Assembly: GCF_003665435.1 (NCBI RefSeq)
Contig: NZ_CP023408.1
Span: 496,001 to 560,000 of the forward strand
From: Streptomyces fungicidicus
GTDB lineage: Bacteria > Actinomycetota > Actinomycetes > Streptomycetales > Streptomycetaceae
Length of the DNA stretch: 64,000 bases
Direction of reading: 5' to 3'
The translations under genes and the position numbers were made by a program. The notes below the pieces were generated by a model that saw only the letters and a list, made by a program, of their open reading frames with translations, was not told the DNA's origin and did not search any database. Positions within the stretch are counted from its first letter, which is position 1, and every line of letters starts with the position of its first letter. Positions 33,414 to 42,750 of the stretch are shown here, in pieces.

Positions 33414-34363
33414 CAGAGAGGCAGGAGATCATCCCGGCATCCCGGTCCGGGCGGCGGCTCCGGCAGCGCGCGGCGCCGGCGCGGTCGTAGGGCCGTCCCC
33501 AGAGCCCCGGAGCCCAGGGCGACCCCGGCCCCGACCAGGACGCTGCCCACGGCCTGCGCCGCGCCGTAGGAGCCGGTGCCGACGAGCGGCGCGGTGCACG
33601 CGGCCGCCACCGGGATCAGACCGGAGAACAGGGTGGCCCGCTCGGCGCCGATCCGCTGCATGCCCATGTACCAGCACACGAACCCGACGACGGTGACCAC
33701 GACCGCCTGCCACAGCAGCGCCGTCGCCTCCACGCCGTCCGGGCGGCGCAGCCACGCCGTCCCGTCGGCCAGCAGCCCGGCCGCCGCCGACTGCGCCGCG
33801 GCGACCGCGCACACCGTGGCGGAGAGCAGCCGGGGGCCCAGGGGCCGCAGCACGGGCACGGCCAGTACGGCGAAACCGACCTCCCCGACCAGCGCGCACA
33901 GCGAGAAGGCGAGCCCCGCCCCGTCCGTACGCCCCCAGCCCTGCACGGTGAAGGCGCCGACGGCCACCGCCGACGCCCCGTACAGGACCTGCCGTCTCGG
34001 CCGGCGGCCGTCCAGCAGGGGGACGAGGACGGCGACGACGACCGGTGCGCAGCCCACGAGGACGCCAGGCACCGCCGGTTCCGCGGTCCGTTCCGCGGCC
34101 AGCACGGCCAGGTTGAACCCGACCATGCCGACCGCGGCGAGCAGCGCCAGCCGGCCCCACAGACGGGGCGGGAGCGCCCGCAGGGCGGCGGCCGCGCCCC
34201 TGCCCGCGAGGGGGAACAGCAGCAGACAGGCCAGCCCGTACCGCAGGAACTGACCGCCCGCGTACGGGTAGTCGCCGAGGAGGCTGTTGGCGGTGAAGGA
34301 CCCTCCGACGAGGACACAGGCGAGCGCGGCGAGCAGGGCCCCGCGCGTGGTGGCGGCGTTCAT
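33413..34363 (-). CDS. EamA/DMT-superfamily exporter
   Basis: This 316-aa protein has ten predicted membrane helices in two repeated five-helix halves. The first opens ALLAALACVLVGGSFTANSLL with the conserved GGQFLRYGLACLLLFPLAG. The second contains GAERATLFSGLIPVAAACTAPLVG, the EamA signature of helices 7-9. Members export amino acids, metabolites or drugs. The C-terminus is Arg/Pro-rich and cytoplasmic. ATG 34363 was chosen over an upstream in-frame ATG because the extra residues are hydrophilic and atypical. Probably monocistronic. Confidence 0.9.
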   Translation of the reverse strand: MNAATTRGALLAALACVLVGGSFTANSLLGDYPYAGGQFLRYGLACLLLFPLAGRGAAAALRALPPRLWGRLALLAAVGMVGFNLAVLAAERTAEPAVPGVLVGCAPVVVAVLVPLLDGRRPRRQVLYGASAVAVGAFTVQGWGRTDGAGLAFSLCALVGEVGFAVLAVPVLRPLGPRLLSATVCAVAAAQSAAAGLLADGTAWLRRPDGVEATALLWQAVVVTVVGFVCWYMGMQRIGAERATLFSGLIPVAAACTAPLVGTGSYGAAQAVGSVLVGAGVALGSGALGTALRPRRRRALPEPPPGPGCRDDLLPL

Positions 34364-34463
34364 GGCACCGACGCTAGAAGCCCCGGCGGTCCGCCAAGGG
34401 GTCCACTTCAGCCCCGTCATCGGGGACCAATCCTGGCGGTAGGACCGTGTGCGCGGCCGCGGG

Positions 34464-37046
34464 TCAGCGGCCGCGCCGCCAGTCGTACGCCGCGAGGAGC
34501 AGCGCCACGTCGTCCGGGCGGTCCTCGGTGCGGCGTGCCGTTCTGACCAGCTGGTCGGCGAGTTCCTCGACCGAGTCGGTGCGGCTGCGGGCCAGAGTGC
34601 GGCGTACCACCTCGATGCCCGTCCCGATGTCGCCGCCGGGCGTCTCCACCAGCCCGTCCGTGTACAGCGCGAGGAGGCTGCCGGGCGCCAGGGTCAGCGT
34701 CGTCACCGGGTAGACGGCGTCCGGCTGCACCCCGAGCAGCACGCCGCCGGGCAGGTCCAGGCTCTCCGTGTGCCCGTCCGGGTGGCGCAGCAGCGGCGGG
34801 GGATGGCCGGCCCGTACCGCCCGCGCGCGGCCGGTGGCCGCTTCGAGGTCGATGTAGCAGCAGGTGGCGAAGAGGTCCGTCTCCAGCTCGGCCAGCAGCC
34901 GGTTGGTGTGGGTGATGACCTCCTGCGGCGGCCGGCCGCTGGCGGCGAAGGCGTGCACCGCGCTGCGCAGCTGCCCCATCACCGCCGCGGCGCCGACGCT
35001 GTGCCCCTCGACGTCGCCGATGACCAGCGCCGCCCCGTTCTCCGTCCTGATCACGTCGTACCAGTCGCCGCCGATCTGCATGCCCTGGGTGCCGGGCAGG
35101 TAGCGGCCGGTGGTGACCATCCTGTCGAGGGCGGGCAGCCGGTGCGGCAGCAGGCCCTCCTGCAGGCCGCGCGCCACGGCGGACTCCGCGTCGTAGAGCC
35201 GGGCCCGCTCCATCGCCTGCGCGGTCAGACCGCCCAGCGCGGTCAGCGCGGTGCGCTCCTCGGAGGTGAACCGGTGCGGCTCCGTCCAGCCGAGGATGCA
35301 GGAGCCGACCGGATGGCCGGAGGCGATCAGCGGCAGGAACGCCCAGGCGTTCATCGGGTCCAGGAGGAGATTGGGATAGGCGTTGACCAGAGCCTCCGGC
35401 GACTCGAAGAAGAGCGGGAGCCGGGTGGTCAGGGCGTGCACGCCGGGCAGGTTGGCGTTGAGCGGGACCCCCTCGAAGCTGTCGAGGAAGTGCTCCGGAT
35501 AGCCGGACTCCCACAGCAGGTACATCCGGTTGTCGCGGACCGTGTACAGGGCGATCTCCCGCGCGCCGAAGGCGGGCAGCAGCTGCTCGGCGACGGCATG
35601 GCAGACGTCCCTGACGGTCACGGCCTCGGTCAGCACGCTGGCCATCTGCACGACGTGGTAGAGGGCTCCCGCGCGGGCCGGGGCGACCGGCTCGGCGGAC
35701 GCGGCCCCGCCCGCCGGCGTCTGGCCGGGGCCCTGCTCGGTCCCGGCGGGAGCGCCGGTGCGGAAGACGCGGCCGGTCAGCCCGTGCACCCCGGGATAGA
35801 GCACGAACCCCAGCCAGCCTCCCCCCGGGGTGTGCACCAGGTACGACACCGGCTCCTGCGACAGCATCGCCGCCCGGTAGCGGTCCTCGTACGCCGGATC
35901 GCGCAGCCAGGCGAGCGCGTCCCACGGGTAGTGGCCCAGCATCCGTTCCAGGTCGCAGTCGAGCAGTTGCTGGCAGCGCCGGTTGGCGTAGACGACCCGG
36001 CCGTCCTGGTCCAGCGAGAACACGCCGTCGGGCAGCCGCTCGGCGGCCTCGGCGGCGACGATTCCGACGGCCGCGTCGACGAGGGCGCCCACCAGGAGCC
36101 GGGTCGCGCCCTCCGTCCGTACGACGTGCCCCCACAGTTCGACCGGCCGGTAGCGGATGTGCCCGTCGGTGCCGGGCTCGTCCAGCACCCTGAAGTGCCG
36201 GGACCTGACCTGCCCGGTCTCCGCCGCGTCCCGCCGGCTCGCCCGCAGCTCGTACAGGTCGTCGGGGCTCACCCGGTGCTCGACCTCCGCCATGGTGCCG
36301 CCGAACTCCGTCCGGGTGACGCCCAGGAGGGACAGCGCGTCGTCGTCCCCGGACCACCGGTCGGTGTCCAGGTCCCACTCGATCATGCCGACCGACACGG
36401 ACCGGGAGGGCGGCGTGGGAAGCCGCACACTGACCGGCTGGTCGTCGTAGTCGATGCCGTACGCGACGGCGTCCGGGCCCTCCCTGCCGGGCACCCGACG
36501 GGCGAACTCGGTGAGCCGCTCCTCCATGTCCCGCCCGGCGTCGCGCAGCGCCGCCCGCACCTCCCGCTCGCCGATCGGCTCCCGGGCGGCCGACCGCAGC
36601 ACGGAGATGACGCCCACGGGTTCGCCGCCGACGTGCACCGGGTGGAAGGCGGAGCTGAACGAGTACGGCAGCGCCGCGGTGAACTGCGGGAAGCGCAGCA
36701 TCGTGGCCCGCTCGTCCGGCAGCCACAGGCTCTCGCTCCTGCGATACGCCTCGGACATCGGCAGCGTGCCGCCCACCGGCACCCGCCACCAGGACATCAG
36801 CAGCGACCGGGGGACTCCGGCCACCACGCACAGCACCAGCGAGCGGCGGTCCCGCGAGCGCAGGTACACCAGCCCGCCGTACCCGCCGATGCCCTGGACC
36901 GCCGCGACCACCGGCCCCGCCAGCGCGTCCTCGATCCGGGCGGCCGGGTGCACGGTCCGCAGTTCCTCGCCGCTCCGCCCGTCGCCGCGGCCGGGCGCGC
37001 CGCCGGGCCGCTCCCCGCGCGGTCCGGCGGCGGCAGTGTCGTCCAT
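34464..37046 (-). CDS. Multidomain PP2C (SpoIIE-type) phosphatase with GAF and PAS sensors
   Basis: This 860-aa cytoplasmic signalling protein shows, in order: a GAF-like region (about 35-180), a PAS domain near 215-330 (GMIEWDLDTDRWSGDDDAL), and a second PAS near 345-440 (DGVFSLDQDGRVVYANRRCQQLL). A GAF follows near 475-630, then the SpoIIE catalytic domain (about 650-860). Catalytic metal motifs are GGDWYDVI, IGDVEGHSVGAAAVM and LLALYTDGLVE. Such phosphatases dephosphorylate STAS anti-anti-sigma factors to release sigma factors. No histidine-kinase or STAS domain is present, so inputs are probably small ligands or light/redox. GGGAGGG precedes ATG 37046. Transcribed alone. Confidence 0.92.
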   Translation of the reverse strand: MDDTAAAGPRGERPGGAPGRGDGRSGEELRTVHPAARIEDALAGPVVAAVQGIGGYGGLVYLRSRDRRSLVLCVVAGVPRSLLMSWWRVPVGGTLPMSEAYRRSESLWLPDERATMLRFPQFTAALPYSFSSAFHPVHVGGEPVGVISVLRSAAREPIGEREVRAALRDAGRDMEERLTEFARRVPGREGPDAVAYGIDYDDQPVSVRLPTPPSRSVSVGMIEWDLDTDRWSGDDDALSLLGVTRTEFGGTMAEVEHRVSPDDLYELRASRRDAAETGQVRSRHFRVLDEPGTDGHIRYRPVELWGHVVRTEGATRLLVGALVDAAVGIVAAEAAERLPDGVFSLDQDGRVVYANRRCQQLLDCDLERMLGHYPWDALAWLRDPAYEDRYRAAMLSQEPVSYLVHTPGGGWLGFVLYPGVHGLTGRVFRTGAPAGTEQGPGQTPAGGAASAEPVAPARAGALYHVVQMASVLTEAVTVRDVCHAVAEQLLPAFGAREIALYTVRDNRMYLLWESGYPEHFLDSFEGVPLNANLPGVHALTTRLPLFFESPEALVNAYPNLLLDPMNAWAFLPLIASGHPVGSCILGWTEPHRFTSEERTALTALGGLTAQAMERARLYDAESAVARGLQEGLLPHRLPALDRMVTTGRYLPGTQGMQIGGDWYDVIRTENGAALVIGDVEGHSVGAAAVMGQLRSAVHAFAASGRPPQEVITHTNRLLAELETDLFATCCYIDLEAATGRARAVRAGHPPPLLRHPDGHTESLDLPGGVLLGVQPDAVYPVTTLTLAPGSLLALYTDGLVETPGGDIGTGIEVVRRTLARSRTDSVEELADQLVRTARRTEDRPDDVALLLAAYDWRRGR

Positions 37047-37198
37047 GTCGCGCCCTCCCGGTGCGGACGCACGTGACTTCCGTCCGTTCCCACCAGGATG
37101 TGCCATGCCGGAAGGTCCGGCGCGGCGGGGCCGCAACCTTCCGGTCATCCCGGTCGTCTCACCCGATACCAGAAGGATGCGAGCCCAGGGGGCCGAAA

Positions 37199-37798
37199 AT
37201 GCTTCAAAGAGGAACGATTCGCACGCGCGCCGTCTGCGCGACCCTCGCACTCGTCGGCGCCACGCTGGCGACGGCGACCGTCCCGGCCGTCGCCGCCCCC
37301 GCGGCGGCGCCCCGGGCCACGGCGTGCCCGACCGGCTGGGGCAGTCTGCCCGAGGCCGACTCCACCGACAGCACGGCCACGCCGGTGCGGAACGTCAGGA
37401 CCGGGCGGCACGCCTGCTACGACCGGATGGTCGTCGACGTGCCCGGCGCCCCGGGCGCCGACCTCGGCTACTCCGTCCGGTACGTCGACCGGCTCCTCCA
37501 GGACGGATCGGGCCGGCACATCCCCGTCGCCGGCGGAGCCGTCCTGGAGGTGCGGGTGGCCGCGCCCGCCTACGACCCCGAGACCGGCGAGCCCACCTAC
37601 CCGGCCCGTGCCGGAAGCCTTCTGCCGGGCGTGAACCTCACCGGGTACCGCACGTTCCGGGACGCGCGCTACGCCGGCAGCTTCGAGGGCGAGACCCAGA
37701 TCGGGCTCGGCGTGCGGTCGCGGCTCCCGTTCCGGGTGCTGCGGCTCGAGGGACACCTCGTGATCGACGTCGCCCACAACTGGACCGGCAGCCGCTGA
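37199..37798 (+). CDS. Secreted AMIN-like-domain protein
   Basis: This 199-aa protein begins with a signal peptide (TLALVGATLATATVPAVAAPA, cleavage near residue 42). The secreted domain contains RNVRTGRHACYDRMVVDVPG and YSVRYVDRLLQDGSGRHIPVAGGAVLEVRV, the pattern of actinobacterial AMIN-like_domain proteins (beta-sandwich, thought to bind cell-wall or membrane components). An expected tail pattern (FEGETQIGLGVRSRLPFRVLRL) is complete. No lipobox is present. Divergent from the large phosphatase gene. Confidence 0.83.
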   Translation: MLQRGTIRTRAVCATLALVGATLATATVPAVAAPAAAPRATACPTGWGSLPEADSTDSTATPVRNVRTGRHACYDRMVVDVPGAPGADLGYSVRYVDRLLQDGSGRHIPVAGGAVLEVRVAAPAYDPETGEPTYPARAGSLLPGVNLTGYRTFRDARYAGSFEGETQIGLGVRSRLPFRVLRLEGHLVIDVAHNWTGSR

Positions 37799-37817
37799 GT
37801 GCGGCCCCGGGCGTCGG

Positions 37818-38510
37818 TCACTGCTCCACCGTGCCCGTCTCGACGACCCGGCGCGCCACGTCACGCAGCTTGGTGTTGGTGCGCTGGGACCGGGTGCGCA
37901 GGATGTCGAAGGCATGATCCTCCGTCACCTGGTGCCGGCCCATCAGGATGCCCATCGCCTCGCCGATCAGATGCCGCGTGGCGATGGCCTCCTGCAGCTG
38001 GGCGTCCGTCTTGGCGGTGGAGAAGGCGACCGCGGCGTGGGAGGCCAGCAGCCAGCCCGCGGTCTCGCTGTCCTCGGTGAACATCCCCGGCTTGCGGGAG
38101 TACATGTTGAGGGCCCCCAGCTCCTCCTCCCGCGTGTACAGCAGGAAGCCCATCATGCTGCCCACCCCGAGTTCCCGGCAGCGGGGCACGAAGGACGTCC
38201 AGCGGCCGGGGTCCTCCGTGAAGTCGGGGATGCGGAAGACCCGTTCGGCGCGGTCGGGCCGCGCGGCGTCGAAGCAGGGGCCCTCCTTCAGCTGCTCCTG
38301 GAGGCGGTCGCTGTCGGTCACCAGCTGCTCGGTGGGCGCCAGCGAACTCACCCGGTCCCCGCGCAGCACCAGGATCCCGGAGGCGTCGCAGCCGTCGACC
38401 AGTTCCACCGCGGAACTCGAGATCTGCCGCAGCGTCGAGTCGAGGGTGTGCTCGGCCAGGAGATCCCGGGCCATCGAAGCCATGTGCTGCGCGAAGACCC
38501 GCCAGTCCAC
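37818..38510 (-). CDS. GAF-ANTAR transcription antiterminator/regulator
   Basis: This 230-aa protein has an N-terminal GAF domain (about 20-160; MARDLLAEHTLDSTLRQISSSA...MGFLLYTREEELGALNMYS) and a C-terminal ANTAR RNA-binding domain (about 165-225; AIATRHLIGEAMGILMGRHQVTEDHAFDIL). The ANTAR pattern is complete, including Met-Gly-Ile-Leu-Met. Such proteins bind paired hairpins in nascent RNA and are numerous in actinobacteria. GTG 38510 was chosen for the preceding GGGAGG; an internal ATG at HMASMARD is an alternative. It lies downstream of and convergent with the AMIN-like gene. Confidence 0.9.
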   Translation of the reverse strand: MDWRVFAQHMASMARDLLAEHTLDSTLRQISSSAVELVDGCDASGILVLRGDRVSSLAPTEQLVTDSDRLQEQLKEGPCFDAARPDRAERVFRIPDFTEDPGRWTSFVPRCRELGVGSMMGFLLYTREEELGALNMYSRKPGMFTEDSETAGWLLASHAAVAFSTAKTDAQLQEAIATRHLIGEAMGILMGRHQVTEDHAFDILRTRSQRTNTKLRDVARRVVETGTVEQ

Positions 38511-38630
38511 CTGCCGCCTCCCTGGTTGCCGCCGTCGGCCCTGCGCCCATCGTGGCACGCCTGCCCCGGCGGCACTCCTCCATGCCGCGGCCGGGACCGA
38601 TTGTCAGTGGGGGATGTCACGCTGCCCGGT

Positions 38631-38897
38631 ATGGACGAACTGGAGTTCATGCGCGGCAGGGTCTACGGCGCGGACCACGACGACCCCGGCCCGCGCGACG
38701 GGCGGACGTACGTGGAGCTGGCCGGCGGGCCGCTGGACGGTCTGCTGCTGGACGTCACCGACCACGGCGAGACGGAACTGAGGCACGGCGTCGGCCTGCC
38801 CACCGAGATAGGCCGCTACGGCGCCGGCGGGCGCGCGCTCTACATGCCCCGCGGCCCCGGCGGCCGGGTGTACGACTGGAGGGGCGACGTCCCTTAG
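38631..38897 (+). CDS. Hypothetical 88-aa protein
   Basis: I do not recognise the family. It is acidic, Gly/Asp-rich and beta-strand prone: YVELAGGPLDGLLLDVTDHG, ELRHGVGLPTEIGRYGAGGRALYMPRG, ending VYDWRGDVP. Similar short proteins are common in streptomycetes without function. ATG 38631 follows GGGGG at a somewhat long distance. It is divergent from the GAF-ANTAR gene, and lies 98 bp before the MpaB-like oxygenase gene in the same direction. Confidence 0.65.
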   Translation: MDELEFMRGRVYGADHDDPGPRDGRTYVELAGGPLDGLLLDVTDHGETELRHGVGLPTEIGRYGAGGRALYMPRGPGGRVYDWRGDVP

Positions 38898-38995
38898 GGC
38901 TTCGGTGCCGTCCGGGGATACGGGGCGGGGGAGCGGGGCACGCGTAGCAGGGGAAGCCGACCGGTCGTCGCGGGCGTGAGGAGGCGGAGCGAACC

Positions 38996-39868
38996 ATGGG
39001 ACTGCTGACCGAAGGCGGCTCGGCGCTGCGCGACCGGATCGGCCACGCGATCTTCTCCCGGGTGGCGGGACCGGACGGCCCGGACAACCGGGCACGCATC
39101 CACGGCACGCCCGGCCCGCGCTGGTTCGGCCCCGAGCGGCCGGTCAGGACGGTGCACGGGGACGCCTCGATGTTCATCGGCGGGCTGTCCGCGCTGCTCC
39201 TCCAGTCGCTCCACCCGCTGGCCATGGCCGCGGTCGCCGGGCACTCCGGGTTCCGCGGCGACCCCTGGGGACGCCTCCAGCGGACCAGCACCTTCCTCGC
39301 CGTCACCACCTACGGCACCGCCGACAGCGCCCAGCGGGCCGTCGACCGGGTGCGGGCCGTCCACGAGACGGTGCGCGGCACCACCCCCGACGGCGAGGAG
39401 TACCGGGCGGCCGACCCCCGGCTGCTGTGCTGGGTGCACGTCGCCGAGGTCGACTGCTTCCTGCGCGCCCACCAGCGCTACGGCGCCCACCCCCTGGACG
39501 CGGCGGGCTGCGACGGGTACGTCGCCGACATGGCGCGCATCGCCACCGCCCTCGGCGTCCCCGACCCGCCGGTCGACCGCGCAGGGCTCGCCGAACGGCT
39601 GGAGGCCTACCGGGGCGAGCTGCGCGCCACCCCCGAGGCACGCGGCACCGCACGCTTCCTGCTGCTCAACCCGCCCGTCCCGCTGCTCGCCCGGGTGCCG
39701 TACGGCGTGCTCGCCGCCAACGCCGTGTCCCTGCTGCCCGTGTGGGCCTCCCGTGCCCTGTGGCTGCCCCGCATCCCCCCGGCCGAGGGCGTCTGCGTCC
39801 GCCCCCTGGGCACCGCAGTCACCGCGGGCATCCGCTGGGCCCTCACCCCGACCCGCCCCGCCCCCTGA
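38996..39868 (+). CDS. MpaB-like oxygenase (DUF2236)
   Basis: This 290-aa protein matches the ER-bound oxygenase/Lcp-type DUF2236 family: ASMFIGGLSALLLQSLHPLAMAAVAGHSGF near residues 55-84, and the conserved WVHVAEVDCFLRAHQRYG near residue 145. The family includes MpaB' (mycophenolic acid oxygenase) and relatives of the latex-clearing b-type haem oxygenase, in which conserved His/Arg residues bind haem. The substrate here is unknown; oxidation of lipidic or aromatic compounds is the family expectation. ATG 38996 has GAGGAGG upstream. A hairpin follows 35 bp after the stop. Confidence 0.87.
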   Translation: MGLLTEGGSALRDRIGHAIFSRVAGPDGPDNRARIHGTPGPRWFGPERPVRTVHGDASMFIGGLSALLLQSLHPLAMAAVAGHSGFRGDPWGRLQRTSTFLAVTTYGTADSAQRAVDRVRAVHETVRGTTPDGEEYRAADPRLLCWVHVAEVDCFLRAHQRYGAHPLDAAGCDGYVADMARIATALGVPDPPVDRAGLAERLEAYRGELRATPEARGTARFLLLNPPVPLLARVPYGVLAANAVSLLPVWASRALWLPRIPPAEGVCVRPLGTAVTAGIRWALTPTRPAP

Positions 39869-39902
39869 CCCCGCTTGCGTTCCCGCGGGCAGTCGTGTCT
39901 CC

Positions 39903-39924
39903 CCCAGTGCCCGAAGGGCCTGGG
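39903..39924. terminator. Short hairpin typical of Streptomyces intergenic repeats
   Basis: CCCAG-T-GCCC-GAA-GGGC-C-TGGG forms a near-perfect stem with a 3-nt loop. The following TGGTACCCCCC is reminiscent of a repeated streptomycete terminator element. Confidence 0.6.
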
Positions 39925-40058
39925 TGGTACCCCCCGGGGCGGCACGGGTGGGCGCGACGGCACCCCGCGAACCGGTACGGCACCGCCGTGTCGGTTGACG
40001 CGCCGCAGAGAGGGCACTCAGTGCTGACTGGCGTCACCCTCGGACACGGGAGGTCGAA

Positions 40059-40565
40059 GTGGCGGTTCGCCATCGTCTGATCCGTACGAGCCCACGGTCC
40101 GTATGGGCCGTCCTCGCGGACGGCACCCGTTACGCCGAATGGGTCGTAGGAACCGCGTCGTCGCGACCGGTGCGCGGCCACTGGCCCGAGCTGGGCTCCG
40201 CGATCGGCTTCGAGGTGCGCCTCGGCCCCGTGAGCCTGTCCAACGAGACCGTCGTCCGACGCTGCGAACCAGGCGAGGCGCTGGAGCTGGAGGCCAAGGC
40301 CGGCCCGCTCGGCACCGCCCGCATCTCCATCGAGCTGCGCCCCTGGGGCGACCAGTGCCTGGTCCTCGTCGACGAGCACCCCTTGCGGGGAGCGGGCGGC
40401 ACGTTGCACAACGTGGCCGTGGAGGCACTGATCCAGATCCGCCACCGCACCATGCTCGCCCGGCTGGCGAAGATCTGTGAGACCGAGGCGGCCGAGGCGG
40501 AACAGCGCCGCCCCCTCGGCCAGGTGGTGTCACCGCATCCCGACGAGGGAGGCCCCCGTGCCTGA
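40059..40565 (+). CDS. SRPBCC-family protein, coupled to CrtI-like oxidoreductase
   Basis: This 168-aa START-like protein starts at GTG 40059 after GGGAGG. It opens RHRLIRTSPRSVWAVLADGTRYAEWVVG, the SRPBCC entry helix, then SIELRPWGDQCLVLVDEHPL. It overlaps the next gene by 8 bp, so it is co-translated with a carotenoid-desaturase-like enzyme. A TTGACG -35-like hexamer lies at 39995-40000, though no good -10 accompanies it. Probably binds a hydrophobic ligand for its partner enzyme. Confidence 0.83.
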   Translation: MAVRHRLIRTSPRSVWAVLADGTRYAEWVVGTASSRPVRGHWPELGSAIGFEVRLGPVSLSNETVVRRCEPGEALELEAKAGPLGTARISIELRPWGDQCLVLVDEHPLRGAGGTLHNVAVEALIQIRHRTMLARLAKICETEAAEAEQRRPLGQVVSPHPDEGGPRA

Positions 40566-42195
40566 CGCCGTGGTGATCGGGGCCGGCCCCAACGGACTGG
40601 TCGCGGCGAACCTGCTGGCCGACGCCGGCTGGAGCGTCGAGGTGCTGGAGGAGCAGCCGGAGCCCGGCGGGGCGGTACGCCACGACCGGGGTGTCGAGCC
40701 GGACTTCGTCAGCGACCTCTGCAGCTCCTTCTACCCGCTCGCCGCCGCCTCCCCGGTGCTCGCCGGCCTCCGCCTGGAGCAGCACGGGCTGCGCTGGAGC
40801 CACGCCCCGCAGGTCCTCGCCCACCCGCTGACCGACGGCAGGTGCGCGGTGCTCGACCGCAGTGTCGACGCCACCGCCGACTCCCTGGACGCCTTCGCGC
40901 CCGGCGACGGAGCCGCCTGGCGGCGGCTGCACGAGGTGTGGGAGAACCTCCGCCCGGCACTCCTCGACGCGCTGTTCACCCCCTTCCCGCCGGTACGGCC
41001 CGCGGCCCGGCTGGCCGTCCGGCTGCGCGGCGCCGGCGGACTGCGCATGGCACGCACCCTGGTCCTGCCGGTGCGCCGGCTGGGGGAGGAGGAGTTCCGC
41101 GGCGAAGGGGGAGGGCTGCTGCTGGCGGGGAACGCGCTCCACGCCGACCTGGCGCCGGAGGCCGCGGGCAGCGGCGGCTTCGGCTGGCTGATGTCGATGC
41201 TCGCGCAGACCTACGGCTTCCCCGTGCCGGCCGGCGGCGCGGGGGAACTCGTCCGGGCGCTGGTGAGCCGCCTGGAGTCGCTCGGCGGGACGGTCTCCTG
41301 CGGCAGGCACGTCGACCGCGTCGTCGTGCGCGACGGCCGGGCGACGGGGGTCCGCACGGCCGACGGCGAGACGGTCGCGGCGGGCCGCGCCGTCCTCGCG
41401 GACGTGGCCGTGCCCGCCCTGTACGGCGAACTCCTCGCACCCGAGGACCTACCCGCCCAGGTGCTGTCCGACCTGCGGCGCTTCCAGTGGGACTTCGCCA
41501 CCTTCAAGGTCGACTGGGCGCTGGACGGCCCCGTGCCCTGGGCGTGCCGGCAGGCCGCGGGCGCCGGGACAGTCCACCTCGCGGACGGCCTCGACGAGCT
41601 CACCCGCTTCGCCGCCCAGCTGGCCGCCGGCAGCATCCCGGACCGCCCCTTCTGCCTGTTCGGCCAGATGACGACGTCCGACCCGTCCCGCTCCCCCCGC
41701 GGCACCGAGTCCGCGTGGGCCTACACCCATGTGCCCCACGACGTCGCCGGCGACGCGGGCGCCGAGTCGCTCACCGGCGCCTGGGACGCCGGGGAGCAGG
41801 AGCGCATGGCCGACCGCGTCGAACGCCAGGTGGAACGCTTCGCGCCCGGCTTCCGCGGCCGGATCAGGGCCCGGCGCGTCCTCGCCCCGCCCACCCTCCA
41901 GTCCCTCGACCGGAACCTGTACGGGGGCGCCATCAACGGCGGTACCGCGGCCATGCACCAGCAGCTGTTCTTCCGCCCGGTCCCCGGCACCGGGCGGCCC
42001 GAGACCCCCGTGAGGGGGCTGTACCTGGCGTCCGCCGGCGCCCATCCGGGCGGCGGGGTGCACGGGGCGCCGGGCGCCAACGCCGCCCGTGCCGCGCTGC
42101 GCCGGCCCCTCGCGCCGGGCCTGGCCGGCGCCCAGCGGCTGCTGGCCCGCCGCGACCGCGCCGGCCGCAGCCGGCCGGCCTCGGGCGGCGGGTGA
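40558..42195 (+). CDS. FAD-dependent oxidoreductase, phytoene-desaturase (CrtI) superfamily
   Basis: This 545-aa flavoprotein starts at GTG 40558. It has the dinucleotide motif VVIGAGPNGLVAANLLADAGW, the ADP-ribose strand VEVLEEQPEPGGAVR, and the C-terminal FAD block RGLYLASAGAHPGGGVHGAPGANAA near residues 490-515 found in CrtI/RetSat-type enzymes. No signal or transmembrane anchor is evident. CrtI-superfamily members desaturate or isomerise carotenoids and related polyenes, but many homologues have other substrates. It is coupled to an SRPBCC protein and lies beside a B12-photoreceptor-like module, which suggests a link to light-controlled pigments. That link is inferential. Confidence 0.87.
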   Translation: MPDAVVIGAGPNGLVAANLLADAGWSVEVLEEQPEPGGAVRHDRGVEPDFVSDLCSSFYPLAAASPVLAGLRLEQHGLRWSHAPQVLAHPLTDGRCAVLDRSVDATADSLDAFAPGDGAAWRRLHEVWENLRPALLDALFTPFPPVRPAARLAVRLRGAGGLRMARTLVLPVRRLGEEEFRGEGGGLLLAGNALHADLAPEAAGSGGFGWLMSMLAQTYGFPVPAGGAGELVRALVSRLESLGGTVSCGRHVDRVVVRDGRATGVRTADGETVAAGRAVLADVAVPALYGELLAPEDLPAQVLSDLRRFQWDFATFKVDWALDGPVPWACRQAAGAGTVHLADGLDELTRFAAQLAAGSIPDRPFCLFGQMTTSDPSRSPRGTESAWAYTHVPHDVAGDAGAESLTGAWDAGEQERMADRVERQVERFAPGFRGRIRARRVLAPPTLQSLDRNLYGGAINGGTAAMHQQLFFRPVPGTGRPETPVRGLYLASAGAHPGGGVHGAPGANAARAALRRPLAPGLAGAQRLLARRDRAGRSRPASGGG

Positions 42196-42261
42196 CGGAC
42201 GACCGGTGAGCAGGAGCAATCGACCACGGGCGAAGGACGAGCACAGGTGAGGGAAGAGACG

Positions 42262-42735
42262 ATGACCGGACAGGACGACGGCCCCGACCCCGCCCACCGG
42301 CGACCCGAGGGCGTCAGCGACGAGACCGTGGAGGCGCTCGGGTCGCTGTCGAAGGCGCTGGAGACGACCGAGCGCGCCCGCGGCCACCTCTACAGCTTCC
42401 ACCAGCTCACCGGCACCGCAGACCTCGAACTCGACCGGGCGGTCGAACTGCTGCGCGAGGCCGGGCATCCGGAGTGGGCCGAGACGGTGCGGACCCAGGT
42501 GCTCGGCCGCAACGTGATCCCCGGGCACTGGACGTTCCAGATCGTCGAGGCCTACGACGCCACGTACTACCAGCCGTTCCGGGAGACCGAGCGGGCCGCC
42601 GTGGAGGAACTGGCGGAGGGCCGCGACCACCTCCACGAGGCCGAGATGAAGGAGGCCCGCCGCACCGCGGGCCACCCCGACCACACGGCCCGCCCCGGCA
42701 CCGGCCCGTCGCCCGGCGCGGAATCCGCCCGATGA
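42262..42735 (+). CDS. Hypothetical 157-aa helical protein of the CrtI-like operon
   Basis: I do not recognise a function. It is highly helical and charged: SDETVEALGSLSKALETTERARGHLYSFHQLTGTADLELDRAVELLREAG, then WTFQIVEAYDATYYQPFRETERAAVEEL near residues 95-122. Glu/His spacing in the two long helices is reminiscent of ferritin-like bundles, but the canonical ExxH pair is not clear. ATG 42262 follows GGAAGAG; GTG 42247 is possible. It is 66 bp behind the oxidoreductase and probably in the same transcript. It converges on the B12-domain gene. Confidence 0.7.
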   Translation: MTGQDDGPDPAHRRPEGVSDETVEALGSLSKALETTERARGHLYSFHQLTGTADLELDRAVELLREAGHPEWAETVRTQVLGRNVIPGHWTFQIVEAYDATYYQPFRETERAAVEELAEGRDHLHEAEMKEARRTAGHPDHTARPGTGPSPGAESAR

Positions 42736-42750
42736 GGGGATCCCGGCCGT

